Assembly (NCBI RefSeq): GCF_932274485.2
Contig: NC_065883.2
Span: 60,865,210-60,929,209, forward strand
Reading direction: 5' to 3'
From: Patella vulgata
Taxonomy: Eukaryota > Mollusca > Gastropoda > Patellidae
Length of the DNA: 64,000 bases
Below are positions 34,896 through 45,182 of this stretch, piece after piece; the first letter of the stretch is position 1; every line of letters starts with the position of its first letter. Under the pieces are notes generated by a model. It made no database searches and had not been told where the DNA came from. It saw only the letters and a list, made by a program, of their open reading frames with translations. The translations under genes and the position numbers were made by a program.

Positions 34896-35310
34896 TGAAA
34901 CAAAAATTACCAGGATTTTTTTCTGTATTTGAAAATGGAATTTCTGATAATTGAAAGAATTTCTGTAAATTACAGGAAAAACAAATACGGATAAAATTTT
35001 CCTGGTAATTTTTAATTTTTGTTTCCGGAATTTTTTACGTTTTTGCGCGATTTTTTTTGTTACAGTGTACCCAATAACTAGTCCGAAATATACTTGAAAG
35101 TATAGGTCATACAGTGAGCTTTCAAATCCCTGTGTATATTTGCAGACATATTTATAACGATTTAACACATTTATGGATTTCATATGGATTTCCCATGTTC
35201 TTGATTTCAGTTAGGTACGGAACAGAAGCAATTTGGTTCTTTTAATTGTGGGTAATTTGGTGGCCGATTGGTCTATTGCGCAAATCTTAAGGTCTGTTAT
35301 CTATATAAAA

Positions 35311-35652
35311 AGTGGGCCACGGTGGTTCAATGAGTAAGACGTTGGCTCGTTAACCTGGAGGTCCCCTGTTCCACCCCTCTGTTGACCAAGTGAGAAAGGT
35401 TATTGGGATTATTGGCCAACCCTTGTCGGCGGTGCAGGATGAAGAGCATGGAATGGGGCAACGTAAAGTACCGTAGTTCGGATGGAACGAAAAACAGCTA
35501 GGTCCCGTGTAAACATTGGCGTTTAGGCAAAAGACAGTAGAGCCGCTACCCGGGCAAAACTTTCACCATAGCACAATGTATGGTGATGCCTATCTTCGCT
35601 AGCCAGGTCTGTGCAGAACAGTAAGATGTTCAACCCCATTTCATTTCATTTA
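35311..35652 (+). mobile_element. SINE-B, near full-length
   Basis: The head (gccacggtggttcaatgagt, aagacgttggctcgttaacc, ccctgttccacccc), the central block (gtagttcggatggaacgaaa) and the tail (gatgttcaaccccatttc with ATTTC repeats) are all present but diverged. Confidence 0.88.
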
Positions 35653-35763
35653 TATGCAAGTCATGGGCGCGGCCATCTCTTTTTAGGTGGCACGGATTAT
35701 GATAGTCAGTCTTACCTCGGAGATTGTGGTGTCTCGTGTAAATCCAAGAGGTGTACTACCATG

Positions 35764-35985
35764 ACGAGAGAGAGAGAGAGAGAGAGAGTGAGAGAGAGAT
35801 GTGGTTTAACGTCCACTCGACACAAACTAGGTCATTTCGGGACTAACATATGGTTTAATTTTATTTCAATAATTCGCTTGCGCGTAGGGGTCTTTAGCTG
35901 TGGGAGGAAACCGGAGGACCCGGATTTAGCCCACGAGGTTGGACAGGCGACCAACAACCGGGGATTCGAAACCACGCCAGTCTAG
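35764..35985 (-). mobile_element. SINE-A copy, head truncated
   Basis: The copy has a GA repeat, tggtttaacgtccactcgac, the body and cgaaaccacgccagtc; box A is missing and about 20 bases around the usual gtcacgtac part are lost. Confidence 0.88.
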
Positions 35986-36734
35986 ACACGCCACCATGTT
36001 GTTACCCATGTATGGTTCTCAATTTAAAAATGGTCAGTGAAATTGCTGAGTCTATCGTGCTCTGATGTTATATGGATTCAACAAAATCGACGAGACTGTG
36101 TTCGGTAAAAAACATGCCATTGTCTCTAAAGTATCTTATCGGAATAAGGTATGGGTTCGATCCCACACTTGTTTATATAGAGTATAGGTTACTATGCCTA
36201 AATTTCCGGGTTCACCGATTTCATCTTATTTCTAGGAATAAATATTCTGATTTTTGTCAAGAAATCATCTTCTCTCTATATTTTGACGAAGGAGTTTGAA
36301 CTTCAAAATGACACATTTTTATAGCAGTTTTTTTGTTAGAGGCATTATATTCCTTCCACCAGAGATCTTTCCCAATATTGTATACGTTAATCATCTGTTT
36401 ATTATAAAACAATAAAAACACTATTCTCGACAATGATTACTATATTGATCTATTTACAAATTCTATTCTTGATCGATTCAAAACCTATACGTAGAAACTA
36501 TCGTTTTCACGCATAACTCCGTTTTTATTTTTACTGTACCGGTTGTTCAACACGCGAACTTAATTAGCGGGACATTAATCACTTGGTAAAAACATGATTT
36601 TCGATTTCAGAATATATTAACATCGCGACATTTAAAAGCATACCATCAATAAGATATACACGTTTAACTGTTAATTTAATGGTTGTCTGTTGGAAGGAGG
36701 TACTGAATAAAATGGAATCCTACTTTTCTGACCC

Positions 36735-37060
36735 AACCATGCTAATGAAGGCGGGTATAGCCTTCGCCGTGCAGTGTGCTATAAGAAAATTCAGACTATC
36801 AAGGGTTCTATGCCAAGACATACACCGAATCTTGTTTTTGGGTCCCATCTGAAAGACTAGACCCTGGTCCTTGCCAGACCCTCCGTCCTGCACCACTGAC
36901 AGGGGTAATCAAACCGTAAAATTCCGAATAATTTTCTCGGCCAACACAGGACCTCAGTTATTTGTCCCATCCAAACGCTTGTTTATTACCAGGCCCTCCG
37001 TCCTGCACAACTGACAAGGGTAACTAAGCCGGTAAATCTCGAAGAACATTGTATTAGCTA
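36735..37060 (-). mobile_element. SINE-B copy with partly duplicated 5' part
   Basis: On the minus strand the body and part of the central block are recognised. The segment ccctccgtcctgcac..ctgacaggggtaa (36,885) occurs again at 36,985, so two copies overlap or a local duplication occurred. Confidence 0.65.
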
Positions 37061-37698
37061 TGTGAGCTCCTCAAATGAGAAGTGGTAGCAGGTGTTTTAG
37101 AAAGAGTTAGCATACAGTCGTCATTATTTATATATATATATATACGCTGTCCAAAACACGGTAGACGTCACTTTGCCCAATATAAAGAAACATGGCCATT
37201 TCTTGCACAACAGTGATTGTTATGTTAATTATTTATCGCAGTTTACTTCTTAAGACAATAAACGACTTAAGATTTTACGAGTATATACATTGACGAATAC
37301 ACCCCGATTTCATTTCTCCATTAATTGATTGGCTGTGAATCAATATACTGAGGAGGGTGTTTGTTTCGCGCCCCGTGGTTGTTTATTAACGAATTGATCA
37401 TCTCGAGAAAGCAACAAGTTTCGGTTGCTTAGCATTACGCTGGAGCAGAAATCTGATTTACAAAATGGCAAGTGTTTTTGGAATTTTATTCAGTTTTTCG
37501 TCATTGACATGTGAACAGATATAGACAAATTGTAACTAGAAATATTCGCGGACTTCTCCTTTGTTTACAATTAGAATTGAAGGTGTGTTAATCACAAAGA
37601 AGAACAATCCACTATTTGCATCACCTTTTGTTTTCGGGTTTAGTGTTAACAGAATTTGTAGTGGACACGTTCAAATTCAGACCAGTGGCTAAATTCAG
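37061..37698. other. No gene recognised; presumed 5' region of the second apple exon
   Basis: A TA microsatellite lies at about 37,129-37,143. No firm TATA box or initiator was identified before the ATG at 37,699. Confidence 0.35.
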
Positions 37699-37993
37699 AT
37701 GGAAATTTCGTATTTAGTTTTAGCGTTCCTTTTGTGCGCAAGGTTTGTTGTGAGCGAATTAAGATTTGGTAGATTAAAGAAACTCGGATATGAAAACATT
37801 GAGACCACAGCCAATGGAGTTGCACAACAGATTAGGAGTTTTATTTCTTGTTCACGTTTTTGTGTATCTAATAACAGTTGTTTAACATTGTCCTACGATG
37901 TTCTTCAAAGAAGATGCATATTGTATTCCAACGAGTTAATTAGTTCGGATTTCAATGCTAACCCAAGTACCGATTTATATTACGGAAAAATAG
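37699..37993 (+). CDS. First exon: signal peptide plus apple/PAN module
   Basis: The exon encodes 98 residues and one base. A clear signal peptide (MEISYLVLAFLLCARFVVS) is followed by ELRFGRLKKLGYENIETTA and the apple/PAN signature SCSRFCVSNNSCLTLSYDVLQ then RRCILYS: a helix with C-x3-C, a C five residues on, a strand and C-x-LY. Such modules mediate binding in secreted proteins. The donor TAG/GTTTGT after 37,993 is weaker than consensus but leaves phase 1, which fits the TSP1 exons (G + TT = Val). Without it the frame ends at 38,028. The simplest reading is the 5' end of a secreted apple-TSP1 gene whose next exon is at 55,502, about 17.5 kb away, or a separate gene. Confidence 0.68.
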
Positions 37994-38194
37994 GTTTGTA
38001 TATTATCATTTATTGTATTGTTTTGTAATGCAAAGATTTATAGGGCACTTGAGCAATGGTTTGTTTTTCGGTGGAGCTATTGTATAACATATCAATCAGG
38101 AACACAAACCATAATTATACGAAAACAAAAAAACAAAACAAAAAAATATTTCTTTATATTTTTAAATAGTATACACCCATATTAATGTAAAACG

Positions 38195-38970
38195 TGTAAA
38201 AATCTCTCAAATATAGATACAAGTACTAAAATTTGCATGGGTGTCCGTTTAGGGTAATTTATTAAGAAAATCTCGTTAGCCACTTGAATTTTCAAAATGG
38301 TCGCCAAGATGGGTGCTATTTTTGTCTTTTCTTTCACATAAATTCATCCACTGGACCCATGCCCGTCCCTCTGGACGTCTGAACGTTTGGACATCCGGAC
38401 ATTCGTTCACATTTGTTTGTGGACAATCTAGAAGTGACCGATTTTGATGAAACTCAAAAGATATGTTTATGTCCCACGTATCCTGGATGGGTTAGATTTT
38501 GGTGGGCATCGTGCAACCACTTCGCCTTCGGTTATGACTCCCTATCTTTATGTATAATTGTGCAATATGTACGATGGTTGTGGACCCTCCAGAGGCCACA
38601 ACTTTTGTTCTAACTCAATGAAACTTATATGTTACTGATAAAAAGATATTGTAGGAGTTCGATTGTTGTCTGCATTAGACCGCTACTTTTTGGATTATAG
38701 TCATGTACCAAATTTAGAGTTGGTTCGATGTAGACGAATCTTAACGTATAGTTTACGGGTAATAAGATCTTGGAGTGGTTCGATTTTGGTGCGCATCGGA
38801 CCATCCGTTCTTGAGTTATGGCCCTTGTCCGATTTTGATGAAACTTAAAATATATGTTAAGGATGAATCAAATTGGACAATTTCGTGCCGTGACTTTATC
38901 GCAAAAAGTCATATTTCGTTGCCCGAAATCGACCATTTTGAAATAGCCACCATCTTGGATTTTTGAATGA
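38195..38970 (+). repeat. Repeat E fragment, then diverged tandem repeats
   Basis: Positions 38,195-38,265 match repeat E. From about 38,430 to 38,970 phrases such as cgattttgatgaaact (38,440; 38,830), ttcgattttggtgcgcatc and gagttatggccc recur with heavy divergence, as in an old tandem array with units of perhaps 120-190 bp. Confidence 0.55.
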
Positions 38971-39302
38971 CTAATCGGCTTTTTCAAAAAGGGGTATTTG
39001 TGCCAATTTTGATACATGTATGCATATTTGAACGATTTCCCAGCACTATATGTATACTATATGTTATAGGCGGGCCCATAATAGGTGAGAAAGTGAACTT
39101 TAAAACACAATACGGGAGGGACTTTAAACGCGGGTGAAATCCCAGATTACCTCTCAGGGTTTCATCATTCGGGATTAATCTTGCCCACGGGGTATTAAGC
39201 TATTAAAATTCTTAAAGGCTCGATGCGTCGTTAGGCGCTTTAGGACTCTCTTGCAAACTATGATATTGTGAAAGTTTAATCTCTAATATAGGAATATCCA
39301 TC

Positions 39303-39432
39303 CTGTGCAACTTCGTGGGTTTTCCTCGGGTCCTCCGGTTCCCTCCCACTGCTACAGACCCCTACTAAATAAAATTGAACCATATGTTTGTGTCGAGTGG
39401 ACGTTCCCCCCCTCTCTCTCTCTCTCTCTCTT
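39303..39432 (+). mobile_element. SINE-A copy, 5'-truncated
   Basis: It starts at tgtgcaacttcgtgggtttt and runs to gtgtcgagtggacgttcccc and TC repeats; part of the body is deleted (ctactaaataaaattg). Confidence 0.85.
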
Positions 39433-39589
39433 TGCTTTCATCAAAATTATGCTTAATTGAAAAAATACTTTCATCAGTATAGATAATATGGCAGTCGGGG
39501 TTATTTTCCATGATTTCTTCATAAGCCATTAATTTCATGGACAGATCCTTGTGGTCACAAATTCGCAAACTAACTGTTTTATACTTCGA

Positions 39590-39838
39590 TTTCACGTGGG
39601 CTATGAATACCACGAATCGCCACGAATAGTGCCGAATCGAAATTAATCAAAATTCGTGGCGATTCGGCAAAATAGGACGCTGTTACGGACGATAAGAGAG
39701 GATTACGACGTGTTTATGAATTATATTCGCAGACCGGCCACGAACTGCTACGGACAATGCGAATAAGAATCATTTACGAACTTTAAGAACGAATTGGAAA
39801 AAGTTTGGACGATTCGTGACATTCGTAGCCCATGTGAA
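39590..39838. mobile_element. MITE with TTTCACGTGGGCTATG ends
   Basis: The left end TTTCACGTGGGCTATGAATA and the right end, reversed, TTTCACATGGGCTACGAATG match along about 30 bp. The interior repeats cacgaatcg and its reverse. A relative of the 23,213 MITE follows immediately. Confidence 0.8.
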
Positions 39839-39849
39839 AGCCGGGTGGT

Positions 39850-40970
39850 ACGATTGAAATCGTGGTTTTCATCGTGGAGTAATCGTGATTATCCTATAGG
39901 GTCTAATCATACACCGAGGTCAGTCGTAGCAATCGTGTTGATCGTATCAAAACGTATACGAACTATCGGCACGCCCCAGATCGTGGACTCATTAGAGACG
40001 TTTGGCAATCGGAATTTTTACCATCAGTATCACGTATCCGTATCGTATACGTGATACGTTACGTCAATTGCTATGGCGGGTGTGGCGCCAGGCAGGGTAA
40101 GCTTACTCTTCCGGACACCTGTTACCACTGTTTGTCGTGTATTTTGTACACGGTGAACAGTCCATATGCTGATTACACTATTTTGCCTTATAACACTATT
40201 TTGCTTATACCGTTTTTTTAGGACTTCGAATTTTGTCTAATGGTTTGGATTGTTCGTATTTAGAGTTTGGGCAGATTTTTGCGTCGCGTAAGTATGCATA
40301 TAGCTGAGCTGAACTTAGTTCTATTAGAGCATGATGGCAGTTATCTACCTAGATCACCATCAGTACTAGTCAAGTACCTAGCCTACAATTTCCCGGAGGG
40401 GGTGAAGTCACTCAAAAGCCGCTGAGCTATTCAAAAAAAAATTAATGTCGAATCTTATTAAAAAAATCTTCGACTTCAACTCGACAGCAATTTTTGCTTT
40501 CACTAATGCATCATTTCAGAAAGTTTATACCCCATCACCATAGAATAAAATCATTTACAGATTTACAAAGTTCCACCTCCCTGAATTTAGCAAGTAGATC
40601 AACCAGCATGCAGACAGACAGACAGGCAAAGTATGAAAATTCCGAGAAAAACCCATCAAAAATAATGATTAAATTCCAGTCTTTATCATTGTTAAAATCA
40701 CATCAAATATACACCTTCGTGTTCTATGATACACATAGATTCATAAAAACGCTACGATACAACAATTCAGCGTCTACAAGTAGCACGAAAGACGGTAAAA
40801 AGACAACGATGTTATACGGACCTTTTCCGTATAAAAGCTGTTCGATACGTGCTGCCGTATCCGTGTGCCGTATCACTTATGAGAAATACACACACATTGA
40901 TGACGTCAAAAGTCTCTAATAGGGACAACCCTGTCGCAACGCATGGCACGACAGTAGGAACCTAGCATTA
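39850..40970 (-). mobile_element. Diverged relative of the 23,213-23,397 MITE, with intervening sequence
   Basis: Positions 39,850-39,990 align with the reverse complement of the 23,213 MITE interior (acgattgaaatcgtgg, cgtggagtaatcgtg, cgtagcaatcgt), and an end (cacgacagtaggaacctagc) lies at 40,948. In between are repeat E reversed (40,135-40,270) and gtatcgtatacg-type palindromes. Whether these parts are one larger element or a nest is unresolved. Confidence 0.45.
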
Positions 40971-41759
40971 CACAACAACGGATTACGGTCTTCTTCAAAA
41001 ATGTTTGAAGCAGTCAAATACGGCGCAGTCGTTTGTACAAAAGCCGCGCCAAAAGCAGGGCCCAAAATGCAACATTTCGAAATGCAACGTGTTTCACGCT
41101 GTGTGATAAAATTTTGTTGATATGCAAGGTGAAAGGTTACATAGTTTCGCATGAAGGGTAGACCGCGGTAATATAAAAACCTTATTTGTTGAATGTTTTC
41201 ACAATGACGCCATTTTAATTGAAATAATATAAGATATAATCTTGATGTTTTCTAATTAGAATTTCTTTTGTCAAATTTATAAGCGTGTTTCATTTCTTTT
41301 TTGAAATAATCTAATTTTGAGTTATCTGTTCGTTTTTAAAACTTGATTCTTTTTCGCTGTCTTTTAATAACCCGAACATAAATTTACAATCACCGATCAT
41401 CTACATTTGGATATTGTGTTTGGAAATCTTAAATTAATCTGCAAAGTTTTTGTTTTGATGAGTTTACAGACACTAAACAATTGATTGCTTATTTTGTAAC
41501 ACTTTGGTCCTTAAGACAAAATTGTTGCTTCACTCTTTCTATAGAGTCAAATCACACCTACTTAATGAACGTGAATGATATATTTATATATATATAAAAA
41601 AAAAAAACAGTGATATTTTGGAAAAATCCTAATCATTGTCAAAATATCCATCAAATTCTGTCTGTTTATTGGCCCATGGTTGGTAGACCAAATAAGGTAA
41701 TGTTCTCCCCCTGGTCTTGGGAAATGGGGAGGTTTATTCCATATTTGGGATGTAAATTA
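40971..41759. other. No gene recognised
   Basis: AT-rich sequence with a TA microsatellite and an A run near 41,580-41,610. Confidence 0.4.
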
Positions 41760-41934
41760 ACGAAAAACCGAGGTCCCGTGTGACAGTTGGAATTCGATAT
41801 AAGAGTAGGCCGTAGTGCCGCTGTCCGGGCAAAATTTCCCACATAGCACACTATATGGCGTATACCCGTCTTCATTAGCCCAGTTCGGCACAGAGCAGTA
41901 GGACGTTAAACTCTATTTCATTTCATTTCATTTC
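41760..41934 (+). mobile_element. SINE-B copy, 5'-truncated
   Basis: It starts inside the central block (acgaaaaaccgaggtcccgt) and runs to agtaggacgttaaactctat and ATTTC repeats. Confidence 0.88.
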
Positions 41935-42032
41935 CACACCAGTGATATCGCAAAAAAATCACGGCATAGATTGAGTTGATAATGCCAACTTCATGTTCGG
42001 TCAAAGGTCACGAGATGTAAACAGGACTAGCG

Positions 42033-42052
42033 CTAATCCTAACCCTAACCCT
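42033..42052 (+). repeat. Short telomere-like repeat
   Basis: CTAATCCTAACCCTAACCCT holds two perfect CCCTAA-type units and one imperfect one. It is too short to be more than an interstitial trace or chance. Confidence 0.5.
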
Positions 42053-43164
42053 GGACCTACCCCTAATACTTACCCAACTTACAACCTCGCCAACATTCAC
42101 GTGCCCTAGCCTTACTTACATCTCATCGACCTTGACGAAAATTGAGCTGGCCTTAACAAATATATTTAGCGGAGGTTGAACATATTCATTAATCACGTAG
42201 TGGACGAAAGTGTTAGATATGTGCCGTAAATTTTGACATTTGGTTTCAAACTTAGAGATTACAGAGGAACCAATAAATGCTGTGTAAGAACATTTTGGCG
42301 GCTTTGTTTTAGCAAAAACTTTGGTTATTATTTGACAGTGCCAATATTAGCTCGTATGATAATAACTAAAAGACGGTCAATTACAAAAAAATAAAGAACT
42401 AGTTGTTCACTATAACAATTGTCAGCACCTTCGAACTGCGACCCCTTCTCATCACCACTAAAAGAACTAATGTTAAGTACATTTTACCTCATTTCAAGTA
42501 CAATGACTTAACAAGTTTTTGTATTTAGGATTGTTCCGATAATCAATTTTTCGATGATCGATGCCGCTTTTGACAAAGTTGTTAAATCAGAATTGTTGTT
42601 TTGTACGGGGTTGTATTCAAAAATATGATGTATTTCATCTAGAGGTGCGGTCATATTAGATGAGTCGATAAATATCGATTTTCTGAGATACTTCGATTAG
42701 GACACTGACAATATCAATCTCTGGAATACATTCACAATTAATTAGGTCGTACATAAAGTATTACAGCCTTAATCTCTCGTTCGATTTAAATAAAACAGTC
42801 TTAATCTATCATCCGTTTTAATGAAACTGTCTTAATCTATAATCCGATTTTAATGAAACTCAATAATAACAGCTTATTTTTCAATGATGATCTAACAGAC
42901 ATTGATAGAAAGCACTGAAGGATTGATTGGTCGAAAATACAGAATCGTCCAATCTGGAGGTGTGTCTTCAAATTGATAATAGTTTTTTGGGTAGGGTTGT
43001 ATGATATATATCGTAACGTAATAACATTACCCTGCCATGGCAGAATGTAGAAGTGTGGGTTATATATTATCTGACAGAACATTACAGTATACATTTTCAA
43101 TCACCCAGATACTGGTCAAACATACACTTTGAGAATATTCTGTTTAAAGCTCGTACATTACCCA
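42053..43164. other. No gene recognised
   Basis: A short local repetition occurs at 42,765-42,855 (gtcttaatctat and ccgttttaatgaaact/ccgattttaatgaaact). Nothing else was recognised. Confidence 0.4.
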
Positions 43165-43199
43165 CTGTGTTCCAGAGGCGTGCTGGGTGGGAAGGCAAG

Positions 43200-43340
43200 G
43201 TATTAACTAAACTGAGATGATTTTAAACTGTTAAACTAGTACTCACTAAATACCTATTGATTAACTAAGTCATGATTTTAAACTATTAATACTCATTGAA
43301 CACTGAATACAGATTAATCTATTAACTAGACTAGTAGATT
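43200..43340 (+). repeat. 62-bp-type minisatellite, left block
   Basis: About two units with gattttaaactgttaaact, agtactcact and taactaagt/taactagact. The same unit continues at 44,840-44,995. Confidence 0.8.
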
Positions 43341-43342
43341 TT

Positions 43343-44807
43343 TATACGTCCACATTCATAATGTGGCATGCACCAAAAATAAAAACAATTCTTAAGTTAT
43401 CATCTTCAAACTTTACATACTTATTCCTTATACCCTAAGGATGATCTCTATTGTTTTTGGTGCATGCCCGATCCCCAGGGGCAGAGCCACGCCCATTTCT
43501 TGTATTTGTTTGTTTGTCGTCTACAGGCCGCATTTCTTAACGCATTATATTGAAATTTGGCATACTTATTCTTTGTACCCTAAGGAACACCCCTATCGTT
43601 TGGGGTGAATGCCCAACCCCCAGGGGCAGAGCCACGCCCATTTCTCTTCGTGTGTCTGTGTGTTGCCTACAGGCCACAATTCTTAATGGATTGTCTTGAA
43701 AAAATTTCATATGAATTCCCCTAAGGATGATCCCTATTGTTTTTGGTGCATGCCCGACCCCCAGTGGCAGAGCCACGCCCATTTCTTGTATTCATTGTTT
43801 GTTATCTACAGACCGCATTTCGTAACGTATCACCTTGAAACTTTGCATGCTTACTCCTTCTATCCTAAGGAACATCCCTATTGTTTGTGGTGAATGCCCA
43901 GCCCCCAGGGACAGAGCCGCACCCATTTTCTTTTTGTGTGTCTGTATGTCACTTACAGCCTGCAATGTTTAATCGATGATCTTGAAAACTTTTTTATACT
44001 TATACGTTATACCATAAGGCTGACCTCTATTTTTTTGGTGATTGCCCAACCCCCAGGGGCAGAGCCACACCTATTTTTTCTTTGTGTCTCTGTGAGTTGC
44101 CTACAGGCCACGATTCTTAATGGATTGTCTTTGAACTTGGGATATGTTTTCCTTATAGCCTAAGGACGACAACTGCATGTCACGACCCCCAGGGGCAGAG
44201 CCACGCCCAATTTTTATGTTTATCGTTTACAGGCCCGAATTCTGGATGGATCAACTTGGTATTTGGCATATATATTCCTTATAGCCTAAGGGCATCAACT
44301 ATTGATTTTGGTGAATGCCCCAACGCCCAGGGGCAGAGCAACGCCCAATTTTTGCCTTTAACGCCCAAAGGCCACAATTCTGAATGGATTATCTTGGAAC
44401 TTGGTGTACTTCTTCCTTATACCCTAAGGACGACAACTATTGATGTTGCCATTTAAATAACAGGATGGTACCTGTTCATATTGTTTCCATATCCAACCCC
44501 CATGGGCAGAGCCACGCCCAGTTTTTGTATTTATCGTCTACAGGCTGCAATTCTGAATGGATCATCTTGGAACTTTGCATATTTATTCCTTATACCATAA
44601 AGACAGCAACTATTTATTTTGATACCTGCCCCGACCTCTTGGGGCAGTGTCACACCCACTTTATTGTTAGTATTTTGTCTGTAAATTTGGCAAAACAAAC
44701 CCGACGCCTAGCCTTCTTTGCCTCTGATCATATTACAGCCATTTCATATTTCATTCTCTTCATTTTAAATAGTACCATATCAATCAAAGCTGGAATGTGG
44801 ACGTATA
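43343..44807 (+). repeat. 142-bp-type minisatellite with inverted-repeat borders
   Basis: Nine diverged units share the core ccccaggggcagagccacgc (starts near 43,473, 43,615, 43,758, 43,899, 44,051, 44,187, 44,327, 44,498, 44,633), plus ttccttataccctaagga and ctacaggccacaattcttaa. Spacing is mostly 136-152 bp, with one interval of about 171. The array is bordered by TATACGTCCACATT (43,343-43,356) and its reverse AATGTGGACGTATA (44,794-44,807), suggesting it is itself a nested element. Open frames through it are by-products of the repetition. Confidence 0.88.
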
Positions 44808-44839
44808 TTGCAGCGTTAGCGATGCTCTTGTTAACCTGT

Positions 44840-44995
44840 TAAAGTACTCACTGAATACAGATTAATCTGCTAACTAAGCTGCGTTGATTTTAAACTGTCA
44901 AACTAGTTATCACTGAATACAGGTTGATCTATTAACTAGACTTTGGCGATTTTAAACTGTTAAACTAGTACTCACTGAATACAGAAGTTGCTAAC
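44840..44995 (+). repeat. 62-bp-type minisatellite, right block
   Basis: About two and a half units of the same motif as the left block (gtactcactgaatacagatt, taactaagct, gattttaaactgt). Confidence 0.8.
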
Positions 44996-45182
44996 AATGT
45001 TCAGGACCTAACCCTTTAACCAGTTGTAATTGTCAGTGTATGGTATGTCATGCCATCATGGCTCAGATACACACGTCGAATATAGCGTGTGCCACAGAAA
45101 CTTTCCTGACACTGTGCCCTAAGTTTGATCTGCTACCCCCCCCCCCCTCCTTAGGAACCCTTAGCACGCCTCTGCTGTGTTC

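Larger units (their letters stand above)
33941..35067. mobile_element. DNA transposon relic with CACTGTAA ends, flanked by TA
   Basis: Short inverted ends CACTGTAAAAAAAT and, reversed, CACTGTAACAAAAAAA are each bordered by TA (33,939-33,940 and 35,068-35,069). Near the left end a motif of about 85 bp occurs twice (atggacttaattctgtta, ggaatgaccaggaatttcc). SINE-C copies and another MITE (34,708-34,895) sit inside. No transposase was seen. The pairing of the two ends is inferred. Confidence 0.6.
43173..45174. mobile_element. hAT-type non-autonomous transposon carrying minisatellites
   Basis: The ends CAGAGGCGTGCT (43,173-43,184) and AGCACGCCTCTG (45,163-45,174) are perfect 12-bp inverted repeats, and the 8-bp CTGTGTTC lies directly outside both (43,165-43,172 and 45,175-45,182). 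An 8-bp target duplication and CAG-type ends are hallmarks of the hAT superfamily. No transposase is encoded, so mobility would depend on an autonomous relative. The interior is made of a roughly 62-bp array split in two and a roughly 142-bp array between the halves. Confidence 0.82.

Noticed and set aside
40494-40919. 141-codon open frame
   Set aside because: Low-complexity serine/lysine-rich translation overlapping MITE-type palindromes; no homology recognised.
42033-42052. Possible chromosome end or internal telomere array
   Set aside because: Only about three CCCTAA-type units, surrounded by ordinary sequence; too short to mean a telomere fusion.
43537-44842. Series of open frames on both strands in the 142-bp array
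   Set aside because: They are by-products of repeated units without internal stops; phase changes between units argue against a protein.
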